A DNA stretch of 64,000 nt from Gyrodactylus bullatarudis (lineage: Eukaryota; Platyhelminthes; Monogenea; Gyrodactylidea; Gyrodactylidae), in assembly GCA_012064415.1 (NCBI GenBank), contig SSNU01000069.1, positions 62,001 through 126,000 of the forward strand, written 5' to 3'. Both the position numbers and the translations under genes were made by a program. The notes beneath the pieces were generated by a model that saw nothing but the letters and a program-made list of their open reading frames with translations, ran no database searches and was not told where the DNA came from. Shown in pieces: positions 12,516 through 23,431 of this stretch (position 1 is the first letter of the stretch; each line of letters opens with the position of its first letter).

Positions 12516-12995
12516 TTAACTATATCTTGTTTTGGGAGGATTAACCTCTGGTCCAGCATAGTTACTTATCCATTTTCTTATTTTATCAATAGCAGTAGAT
12601 TGTAACTTGTCGATCTGCATTGAAATAATTTTCAATTTTAACTCACGACTTTTGAATTTTTTATTGCCAAAAATACTGGCAAAGTATCATCAATCTTAAA
12701 TTCTCGACAGATATCCTAAATTTTGAATAAACTGTAAAATAATATTAACCTACAGGACATTCGTCGATATCTACTCTGATAAAATGTGTATTTGGATGCA
12801 ATTTTTCAAAGAACTGAATGCTTGGAACAATTTGTCTTGCTGGATTCGACCACTTTGCAAAAAAGTCAACAATACACAAGTCATTTTTATAGTCATCTAA
12901 AAGACTCTGGAGAGCTGACTGCAGAGAAAAAATTTAATTAAAAAGCTGTCTCATTATTCATTGAAACTCACACGATTCCAAACTTGAACGACCAT
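12516..12995 (-). CDS. Thioredoxin-like protein lacking the CXXC active site (118 aa)
   Basis: Four exons: 12995-12972, 12918-12754, 12715-12647 and 12614-12516. Together they encode a whole thioredoxin fold: MVVQVW, then VDFFAKW, then VDIDE with a following Cys, the cis-proline loop (DDTLPVF) and the C-terminal helix. At the catalytic site, where thioredoxins have WCGPCK, this protein reads WSNPAR, so both redox cysteines are gone (Ser and Ala). It cannot act as a normal disulfide reductase. A structural or binding role is inferred. Splice phases are all 0 and no stop interrupts the joined frame, so it does not look like a decayed pseudogene. Introns are 53, 38 and 32 nt; retaining the last gives an immediate in-frame TAA. 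It also has a tail of about 12 residues beyond a typical thioredoxin. Confidence 0.85.
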
Positions 12996-13591
12996 TTGTG
13001 ATTAAAATTTTTTTTGTCCAGACAGAAATTAACTCAAGAGTGCAACAGGACTCGATTCCTATTGCTTAGAATATATAGGTAGACTATAATAAAGAGTAAA
13101 AGATGATAGTGATTTCTATCTATAAAATGCTTATAAAGAGGAGTTTGGTTGCATGTTTGTGTAACTCTATTAAATGTTCTTTAAAGAATTAGAATACTAT
13201 TGTGAATAGAAAAGTAAACAACCTTGTTAAATAGAAAAATGTCGATGAATTACACAAGATTAGATCATTCTTGAAATTCCAAACACTTTGAAGAACAATT
13301 CCTGGATTTAGAGTCTTAATTTGAAATTCTTATTAGACTTTGTATCTCAGAAGAAATAGATCAAGCCATCTAGGAATGCCTAGTATAATGGTCTAGTTTA
13401 TAGAAAATTTAAAAAATACAATCCAACCATGTAGTTGTTATTCAAATCATTATTAAGAACAAATTTTTTAAATGTCCCAAAATTTATTCAAGTTACCCAA
13501 ATGTCGGGAGCGCAAATTAACAAATGCGTGGTCAATTCAACTGGAAGTGATCTGACGACTTGATTCTATTCTCTCGCTTAAATGTATTAAA
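12996..13591. promoter_or_regulatory. Divergent intergenic region thioredoxin-like / MASK
   Basis: 596 bp between divergent start codons. AT-rich, with no clear TATA or repeat. It should contain both promoters. Confidence 0.4.
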
Positions 13592-16500
13592 ATGAGTGAA
13601 GTTCACAATTCTAAGGTACATTTTCAATCATTCGGATGTATTATAAATAAATCGAACCAACATTTCCTATTTTAAATGTCTTTAAAATAATACTAATTTT
13701 TTGATAAATCCACAGCAATTGAGATTTTCGATTTTACTAAATGATTGATTCTCTTTTTAGTTTGCTGGATCTTTAGACGATATTTGTCCAGCAACTCAAT
13801 TCAATTTTCACAGATTTCTTGAGGCAGCTGGATTACAAAATATGTTTATCAGAAACGGAAAGAAATTATCAAATTCAGAAATTCTCAATGAAATCAAGCA
13901 GAATTTTTCTGGTATTTCAGACGAAGAAATTCAAAAGTAAGTTTTATCTACAATATAATTATGTAGTAAAAAATTATTAAATAAAATCTTTAGGGGCTCT
14001 AATAGTGAGCCATGTTTTCAAGATGTGGAATATCTTCATGAGCTTCTTAAATCTGGTGAATTTGACGTAAACGAAATTAATATTAATGGGGAAACGGCAC
14101 TTATGTCCGCTGTTGCATCCAACCATGTTTGTGTTGTGGAGTTATTATTGCGCCATGGGGCGGATCCCAATCTTCGGGGTAAGAAGGAAGATCTCTCCCC
14201 GTTGATGGAAGCAAGTATTGCAGGCTACACTGATGTTGCTCGTCTTCTGTTACAATATGGAGCTTCAGTTATCCAAGTTTCCAGCAATGATAATACTGCC
14301 TTGCATTTTGCTGCTATTGCCGGCAATTTGGATATTGTAAAATTATTACTGGAATATGGCACACCAACTGAAGTTCAGAATGATACTTGCCACACCCCAC
14401 TCATGGAAGCTACTAGTAATGGCCATATTAATGTAGCTAGATGTTTAATTGAACACGGTGCAAATATAAATTCTCATTCAAACGAGTTCAAGGAATCTGC
14501 TTTAACCCTGGCCAGCTATAAAGCAAGTTTCCATTATGATTGGCGATATATTTATTTTTTTATTTACGAATAGATTTTATTCAACTTTTCCTATTTTAAG
14601 TTGGTAATATTTTTCAAATTATTAGGGTCATACAGAAATGGTTAAATTTCTTCTTGAAGCCGGTGCTGATCATGAGCATCGTACAGATGAAATGCATACA
14701 GCTCTCATGGAAGCTGCTATGGAAGGTCATGTTGAAGTGGCAAAACTTTTGCTTAATCATGGAGCTAATGTCAGTATACCACCTGATAGCTTTGAATCCC
14801 CTTTAACGCTTGCCTCGTGTGGAGGGCATACTGAATTAGCTTTAATGCTAATTGGCCATGAGGCTGATATTGAAGAAGTCAATGATGAAAGTTATACTCC
14901 TCTCATGGAAGCTGCACGTGAAGGTCATGAGGAAACTGTTGCTCTTTTAATAGCTTGTGGAGCAGATGTAAATGCCAAAACAGAAGAAACCCAAGAAACT
15001 GCCCTGACTCTAGCCGCATGCGGTGGATTTATTGAAGTTTGTGAATTGTTACTTAATGCCGGAGCTGATCTTGAGGTCGGTGGAATTGAGTGCAGTACTC
15101 CTCTTATGGAAGCTGCCCAAGAAGGACATTTGGAGTTGGTTAAAAGGCTCCTTGAATGTCATGCTAATGTTAACGCTCAAACTGCCAATGGTGATACAGC
15201 TCTTCATTTTGCTGCAGAGCATGGTCATCTAAAAGTCTGTGAAGAATTAATACTATGGGGTCCATCTTGTGTCATGTCAATGTCTGAGGGAGGAAAGACA
15301 CCTCTGATGAAAGCAGCAAGAAATGGCCATCTAGAAATTGTTCGTCTCCTTGTCAACTTTGGTGCTCCTATTGATCAAATGACTTCTAATAATGATGCTA
15401 ATGCTCTTTCTCTAGCATGTAATGGGGGTCATGCTGCCGTTGTCTACTTTTTACTCAAATCAGGAGCCGATCCGCATATTCAACTTCAGGATGGCAGCAC
15501 CATGCTTATAGAAGCTGTAAAATCTGGAAATCCCGTTGTACTCAGCCTAATTCTTGATTATCCGATGTCTTTGAAAATGAAGCAAGAAAAGCTTCAACAG
15601 ATAATCGGTGGAGCCAATAAAGCCGCAAATAGTGATAATAACAGTCCTACCACTCAATCCTTAAATGAAGCACCCATCCTAGACTCAACATTAGTCTCAT
15701 TAAATCCAGAAACTATTGTTGAAAAATCAGAAAATACCCTTAGTGAATTACAGCTTGCAGATCTAGATAATGTGGGGAAAAACTCAACGTTCGATGACTT
15801 GGAACTTCCCAAACAAATTGAAAGTGCCTCTTCCAACGGATCACAAGATCCTTTTAATGTTGCCTTAGTTAATGCTTTTGCTGCTGGATGGGTGTCTGCC
15901 AAAGTTGCTCACGAACAGAGTAAATCTTCATCAAAGCTTTCATGTGTGTACTAATTTTGCTAATTAATTACTTTGCTTTTAAATGAATTTTAAGAGAGAT
16001 TGTTTAAATTCAAATATTTTTCAGCTCTTTCCAATCAAATAAACTATCCTCAACTCACCCAGTCTCCGGGGGGATCGAAGAATTCAGAGTTTTTTGATAC
16101 AAATGATGAAAAACTCAACCTTTTTATTGATAGCCTCTGTCCCGAATCTAGAGATGATCTTAAAGAATATGTTGTAAGTAATAATTATTTTAAATTAAAA
16201 TTCTCCTTCATAATATTCTTGTAGCATCTATTCCGGGAATTAGTGCCTAATGCTGATGAAGAGGAGATACTTAAAAAATTCAAATCAGATTTTCTCTGTC
16301 TATATGAAATGATGTCGGCTAATGAATCCAATCATGCGCTTTGGTATACTCCCGAGCAATTGAAAGCAACTAAAGGTTTGAATTCATCCAAGAGTAAAAC
16401 TTCAAAATCCTCCTCGCTTACATCAGATTTCAAGAATTCTGTCATGCCAACCAATAATAGTGATAGTGCCAGTAGTAGTTCTCTATTTTCTGATATAACA

Positions 16501-19500
16501 GTTGCCAGTGAAACTACTACAACATCGTGCAATGCTCAAACGTCTAATACCATGACTACTTCATCTCCAGCTTTTATTCGCTTTAATGCTGCTTCTATGG
16601 CTCTAGCAAATCAAACAATTTTTTCTGATATTTTCACTATTTCTCAAAACTCTGAAAATGTTGACGGATTAACCAAAGAGATTCTTGATTTAGCCCTCAA
16701 GGCAAAAGTATCCAAGAATAGCCTTTTAAATTTTTGCATGAAAATCCAAGACGATAATTTTATTCGGGAACATGTCCTCTCTAGTCCATCTTCACCAGTA
16801 AAAGATCTTGCAGAAATTAATAATGAAAACGAAGATAAAATATTTTCATCCTCCACCTCTCTCAATAGTGGACCCTCCAGTTCTAATCAACCCGTGTGCC
16901 TCCATCATCAGCCAAATTTCAAAGGGTCAAAGCCAATGAAAAGTGACCTTTACAAATGCCAGTGCCTTTCGAAATACAAAAATGTGAGAAAATTCTCATT
17001 AAATTTCAAATTTTCATATTAATTTTACCTATTTCCCATTTTCTCAGATCTTAGATAATCGAGACCCAAACAATGCCAATCTGAAGTTCAAGTCTGAACA
17101 TTTGGAAAATTTCATGAAAGGATTCGAATTTGCCCGTCAACAAATGTCAACTAACTCCTCTAATAATGGAAAGAAGACTTCGCAAAGCCTTCTTTCTGCT
17201 GCTGGTTTGATAAAGCCTACCAGTGAAAATCAAATTAACGAAACTAATCCGAGCGAAGTGCCTCCAACTCTACCTACCTCTACTAACCCTAAATCAAAAG
17301 CCTCATCTCAAGCCCCAAAATCTAAAGAACAAGAAAACGATGCTCAGGCTAGCTTAGATCAACTAATACAAAAAAACACTGAAGTTACTCCTAACCAAGC
17401 TCTAAACGTAAATGCGTGTATTGACAGTAGTCTTGAAAGTGCCCTAACACTTGCTTGTAATGGTGGCTATAAGGAGCTGGTTAAACTTCTTCTAGACCGT
17501 GGCGCTGATAAAGAACATCGGGATAAAAAATCCTATACTCCTCTCCATACTGCTGTATATGCTAATCAAAAGGCTATAGTTAGTCTTCTTTTGGACTATG
17601 ATGCCTATATCGAAGCTCAAGTGGAAAGAACGAAAGATACCGCCTTGTCGATTGCCTGCTCACATGGAAAATATGAAATTGTCGAAGAACTATTGAAAAG
17701 AGGTGCCAATAAAGAACACCGGAACATGTCAGACTATACTCCCCTTTCTCTAGCAGCTAGTAGTGGTTTCCTTGAAATAATTGATCTTTTACTCAGTTAT
17801 GGAGCTGATATTAATTCAAGGACTGGATCCAAACTTGGAATATCTCCACTTATGCTTGCTAGTATGAATGGTCATACTGTTGCTGTAAAGTTACTTCTTG
17901 ATAATGGAGCTGATATTAATGCACATATTGAAACAAATAAAAATACAGCCTTAACCTTGGCCTGCTTCCAGGGTCGTCACGAGGTTGTCCAGCTCTTGGT
18001 CGATCATAAAGCTAATATTGAACACAGGGCCAAGACTGGTCTTACTCCATTGATGGAAGCTGCCTCTGGTGACTTTGTCGAAGTTGGTAAAATTCTTATT
18101 GCCAACAAGGCAGATGTTAATGCTCTTCCTGTCTTGAGCAGTAGAGATACTGCACTGACAATTGCAGCTGATAAAGGAAACTCAAAATTTGTCAACTTAT
18201 TGCTAGAAAAGTAGGTTTATCTTTATATCCAAACCTTGATACTCTTTAGTTTTTAGAAGCATTTATTCATATAAAATTAACTATGTTTTTAATTAGTGGG
18301 GCCATTGTTGATGCAAAAAATAAGAAAGGTGCCACACCCCTTTGGTTGGCCTGCAATAGTGGTCACATGGACGTGGTACATCTTCTAATTGCATCTCATG
18401 CTGATGTAAATTGTCAAGATAATCGTGGTGTTTCCTGTTTAATGGCTGCTTTTCGTAAAGGATTCATTAATGTTGTTCGCTTACTCGTCCAGTTTGTTAC
18501 TCAATTCCCTTCTGATAAGGAATGTACTAGGCATATCAAAACAATTGTAAACGACAATGTAAGTAGTATTAAAGTAACATGATTAAATTTTTTCATAAAA
18601 AGCTAATAAAAATTATCGATTAGTCATATCAATAGAAATAATAAGAATTACGATAGTTATGTACAATAAAATCGATTGTTTACATATATACAGAATAGAT
18701 ATATGACTATTATAGATACTACGTATATTCGAAGTATTAGCCAATCAGAAAACGAGAGCGATTTTGATTGGCTAATGAGTTTCTTTATTTTTACAAACGT
18801 AATGAATGATCAATGCTTCAAACGTACCTCAAACTAAGCCATCTGAGACCGATTTGGGTTAAACTAACATCCTGTACTGCAAGTGTACAATTTAGCACTG
18901 GATTCTAATACTTTCTCCACATGAACATACCTGTATTAATAAAATATCAAGATCGTAGTTTTAGTTTAAAAAAGAAATTCCGTAAAAAACTTAAGAGAAC
19001 GAAAGCCCAACTCCGAAATTTCCGTCATGAATCAATGTGGAAAGAAAAATCGAATGAACTTGATCACTAAGAATGACAAGATTCAAGGTCTTACACTTTT
19101 CGGCCATCAATACGTTAAATCAAACATTTCAGTTAATCCAAATCCTCCAGTTATTGAATGCAATACATCATCTAATCATTTATTTAAGGAAATTATTTTA
19201 CCTAAACTATCCTCTCAGAATAAATTGCTCTTTAGCAGTAAAAAAGATGATACTTCTGAGACTTCCTCTAATGAAGAGGGAAGTCACGATTCTGGATACT
19301 ATGAAGACAATAAAGTGAATAGTTTTAATTTAATCTAAGTAGGATGACCATAAAGTTCATAATCTGGAAATAATTATTCATTTGTTTTTAGGAACTTGTT
19401 AAAAGATGCCAACAATGCAAGGATATAATTGTCAATGCCAAAGAAAAACAAGAAAGTGAAGCTAGAAAAAATGCCAATCATCTCCTTGAACAAATCGAAG

Positions 19501-22367
19501 CAGAAGAAGAAATGAAGGCTTCTAAACAGGCTAGTCAGGCCAAGAAAAGGGAAAAGAAGAAGTATGCTTATAACCTTTTTTCGATTAATCTATATTTTAT
19601 TTCCAAAAAATTATAATTTTTATAGGTTTTTAATATTAATAGTAACAATTAATTTCTATTTGTAAAAGTAGTCAAAATGAAATGCGTAATAAATGTATTT
19701 ATATTTTTCAGAATGAAAAAGAAGCGTGCCAAAGAAAAAGAAAAGTCACAAAATTCTGAAGCATCGACGGTAGTACACTATAACAATAAAGAAGATGAAT
19801 CAAATGATGAGATATCTGTTGAAGACTCACCAGGATATAATTCCAACCAAGTCTCTAAAACGCCTAGTATCATATCTGTTGAGATTTCTAAGAACCCAAA
19901 GAACGAATGTAGACCAGAACTTTCTGAAAATCAATTCTTGCACTCGATTTCAGCCAATATCAAGCAAAAGAATGCACTTGTTGATAGTTCTAAGAAAGAA
20001 ACAAAGTCTAAGAATCAAAAGAATTTGAGAAAAGAAGCAAAGAACAACAATGCTTCAATTAGTTCAACCAAGGCAAACAAATCTTCATTTGATGTTACAG
20101 AACAGGAAGATCAGAGAATTGATTCATTGTATGTCGCTGTTGCGAGTGATGATAATGACGAAGAAACTGATTGGACTGCTTTCATTGCTAAGCATTCAGT
20201 CGATCCCCAGATCAAGGTCGAACAAGAAGAGGATTGGAAAGTAGTTGTTCCTAAAAAGGCCATTTCTGGTATTACTAATTCGAATGGTAATTCCTCCACA
20301 GTCAACATTAATCCTTCAAATCTGGTTTCTACTGAGATAAACACTGAAAGCCTAACTGAGTGTTGGAAGGTACCCTCTAACCCTGTTTCTAATAAAGAAA
20401 TTGTCACGGCAGCTTCTGCTCCTTTGGTAGTAGCTTCAAATAAGAAAAGAATTCAGATGAACGTCTCAAGGCATGATATTGGAAAAGTAATTGGGCAGGG
20501 AGGCTCTGTCGTTAGTGCTCTCAGAACCATGTCTGGAGTTCAAATCGACATTGAAAGTTCTAAAGGTGAAGATGTCAGTGAACGTATGGTTTATTTAAAA
20601 GGCCAACCCGATCTTATTCTTTATCTCCAAGAAATTATTCAAGCTCTCATCCAGGGAACGATAACTGGAAATGATATTTTAGCCAGATTTTTAGTCTATA
20701 AAAAATCTGGTAAATCCGGTCCAATTCCTAACTTTTCTCTAACTAGCTTAGTTGTAAAAAATATTGTGAGTACACAAAGCACTGCTCCAACTAATCAAAG
20801 TATCAAAAGCACTGTAGCGGTCCAGAAGAAACCCACAACGGTAACAACAAAACCATTGATTCAAAATCCTGCGAAACTTGCCAATACTAATAATAGTAAT
20901 TTGTTCGTATCTACCCAAAACATGAATTTTGCTAGCATCGCAGCGGTCAATCCCGCTAGCAAGAAGATTTCATCATCAAAAACATTACCGGTTTCTACTA
21001 ACTCGCTCCAGTCATCAACAAAAAAGCCATCTCTTATCAACGGAACAAGCTCTTGCTTATCAAACTCTAATAAACAATCTAAGGCATCTGTTGACAAAAT
21101 TTCTCCTCTTCAGTTAGATGTTGATGAAAATCCAGAAAAATCCAAGATATCAAATCAGAGTGTAACGCCTTTTGGTATAAGTCCCTACCTAAAACCAAAA
21201 TCTCCCTCTGAAAAGGATGATCTTCCTTTGGGAAACAATGGATCTGTTGTTAGTCCTGTGACTCCATCGAATTCCTCAAATAAATATTTCGCTCGTGCTC
21301 CTGGCTCTGAGCGATCAATGAAAAATCATGGATCGACTTTAAAGTCTGGTATTAATTCAATTCCTAATAGTTCTAACCTCGTAACAAACATTGCATCAAA
21401 TAGTCTCTTCAACCATCTTAGTTTTGAAGACCCTTCAGTCAGTGAACCACAGGATTTCATTTCTCCAATAAAAGAATCTTTAGTGACACCAAACAAGAGA
21501 AACAATAACATTCTAACTTCCGATCTAGTCTTGGAGTGTAAAACGAATGGTTGGAATCCCATTCGAGGCAATCTCATAAGCAATGGTGTCAATGATGCTT
21601 TCCTCGGGCTCAACTTTTCCAATAATGATATTATCCCTCTAGACCCTCCAGGTTTAGATAATTCATATCTAAATTATTCAAGCAATCCACTCCAAAATTC
21701 TTTGTGCAATGTTGGTTTAAGCGGAAGTCAAAATAATGAATTTGGAATATTTTCAACTGCTTCCGGAATCAGAGCACCTAATTTTTCCTCTGTTAGGAAT
21801 GTGAATAATGGAAACCTTGAAAATTATGCTTCACAATCTTTCCATCATCCCCATCATGCTCGATCTCTGCAGATGAGCTCGAATCCAACCTCGCATCAGA
21901 TTGTCAATACACAATTGCCACCTCCAAATTTGATGCAGCAATCGATTCCTTCTCATCCTAGTTTCCAGACTCCACAAAACTTGTTCAATTCTCCTAATCC
22001 TTTGATCGCTAATGGTAATGCTGTACAGCCAATTTCCCAGAAGATACCTCCTCCACATTTAATTGGCCAAGCTACTCCAAATGTCCAACGTTTGCCTCCC
22101 TTTCCGTCAGGTCAAAGCAATTTCCCATCAGGTATGTATCAGGTATACCATTATTTCATTAGAAAAATGTTAATCTTATTCTTTCCAGAATTTAGTGGAA
22201 CTCCTGGTTTGATTCCTCCTGTTCATTGTATGCCATCAAGGCATATATCAGCACAGCAGCCTGTCCAAAATATGAACTCCCTCATTTCAAATCAAACAAC
22301 AAATGGATCATCAATTGTTGCACCTATAGGTGCCGAACGTCGGAGAAATTTGCAGAGTACTTTTTAA
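13592..22367 (+). CDS. mask: MASK / ANKHD1: ankyrin repeats plus single KH domain (2382 aa)
   Basis: Exons: 13592-13615, 13761-13936, 13994-14522, 14626-15943, 16025-16173, 16225-16983, 17048-18210, 18297-18558, 19392-19561, 19712-22131, 22189-22367. They sum to 2383 codons in one frame. A first ankyrin block (about residues 95-558) and a second (about 1110-1440) flank a Ser/Asn-rich linker. A Lys/Glu coiled-coil stretch follows, then a KH domain near 1762-1830 with the GxxG loop in IGKVIGQGGSVVSALR, then a low-complexity tail. The order and wording (ESALTLA, EHRNMSDYTPLSLAAS, INSRTGSKLGISPLMLAS) are those of MASK/ANKHD1. MASK is a cytoplasmic/nuclear scaffold in RTK signalling and a Yorkie/YAP cofactor. 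Intron 3 is GC-AG. The last intron (57 nt) is open in frame, so retention would add 19 residues. The short first exon (8 codons) fixes the start only if no upstream exon exists. Confidence 0.94.
14523..14625 (+). other. GC-AG intron in MASK
   Basis: The donor reads AAA|GCAAGT and the acceptor ATTAG|GGT. Removing these 103 bases in phase 0 joins LTLASYK to GHTEMVKFLLEAGAD, which matches the ANKHD1 ankyrin register exactly. Without splicing the frame stops at 14573. GC donors with an otherwise strong consensus are a known minor class. Confidence 0.85.
18737..18775. promoter_or_regulatory. Inverted pair of CCAAT boxes inside a MASK intron
   Basis: TTAGCCAATCA at 18737-18747 and TGATTGGCTAA at 18765-18775 are perfect inverted copies separated by 17 bp. 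CCAAT/ATTGG is the NF-Y core. The pair lies 250 bp upstream of the open frame at 19027, so it may be a promoter for a nested gene. Alternatively it is a small palindrome without function. Confidence 0.4.
19027..19338 (+). CDS. Putative nested gene in a MASK intron (103 aa, unknown)
   Basis: An uninterrupted ATG-to-stop frame lies wholly inside the 833-nt MASK intron 18559-19391, on the same strand. Its composition is protein-like: a basic N-terminus (CGKKNRMNLITKN), LTLFGHQY, then a Ser/Glu-rich acidic C-terminus ending HDSGYYEDNK. DSGYYE resembles a phosphodegron of the DSGxx type, which is inference. I do not recognise the protein. It could also be an unlisted cassette exon of MASK, but no good acceptor precedes it, and a retained frame would end in the stop at 19338. 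A CCAAT-box pair upstream argues for an own promoter. Confidence 0.35.
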   Translation: MNQCGKKNRMNLITKNDKIQGLTLFGHQYVKSNISVNPNPPVIECNTSSNHLFKEIILPKLSSQNKLLFSSKKDDTSETSSNEEGSHDSGYYEDNKVNSFNLI

Positions 22368-23431
22368 TCAGATCAATTGAAAATGTTGAAGTCTTTCTGC
22401 ATTGAGATTCCTGAATTTACTCTCACATCAATTCTCTTTGATAACTATAGTTAGATGAGAAAATCTGTCAAGTTTATTAAAAAGACCCATGATCGTCAAT
22501 AATTGATTTTTTAAATTCTCAGTTCATATTCTCCATCCATGTTTACCACGAAAATAATAATAAAACTACAGAAAAACAAATACGCATTATAAACTAATTA
22601 AGGACCTAATCAAGATGATTTCCTTTTGCTTTTTGGATATTAAAGAATATTCGTCATGCTCGCGCTCATGTTATGATCAATCAAGAAAATATTTTTATGT
22701 TGATTGAACTTGTATAGAATTAACTCAACTAATTCGATAAGTATTTATTATTATTATTAACGTTCCCCAAATTTTTACACTAGTTGCAGTCATCATTCTC
22801 ATTACTGATAATAACTGTATGTATCAGATATTGATGTGTGTAATCTTCATACAAATAAGATTATTGGCATTTCAACCCTTCCAGTCCATGTTTGCATCTT
22901 CATCCTAGCACTTTTTATTCTGGTGGTGATTGCCAATTCTCATGTCTTATTACACATTATCCCCTGAATAAAAGAATATGAAGAGAGCTCCTTGAAACTA
23001 TTCGTACATATATATATTTCAAATGAATTTTAATTATGATGATTGATATTGGAGAATATATACCTTATTATTATTACTATTACCGCTATTATTACCTTAT
23101 ATATTAACATGTTATTGTATCGTTTACTCTGTTTACTTTTCTGATATAAATATTGAAAATATACCTAAAATGGTGAACCGTCTCAATAACAGGATGTACC
23201 TCTCTACATTTAGTTTGAATCAATAAGACTTGAAATAATTTCTTAGAAAGTAGGACCACATAAATGAGAAATATACGATCAAATGTTTGGATTATCTGGC
23301 TAATTTGATGTTACACAACCTGCCGAAATTCTCACAAGCTTGACATTATATTATAAAAAAGATATTTAATAGAAATCTTCAAGTAGAATAAGAGCAGAGA
23401 TATTAATAGCATTTATTAGTACAAGGTTGAG
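22368..23431. other. Convergent 3' region of MASK and SPTLC1
   Basis: About 1 kb of AT-rich sequence with several TTA/TAT simple runs (for example 22746-22760 and 23060-23100). It contains the MASK 3' UTR. On the minus strand AATAAA at 23417-23412 lies 15 bp after the SPTLC1 stop. No open frame of note. Confidence 0.5.
22967..22972 (+). terminator. Poly(A) signal AATAAA of MASK (candidate)
   Basis: A canonical hexamer 600 bp after the MASK stop, before the convergent SPTLC1 gene. Confidence 0.4.
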
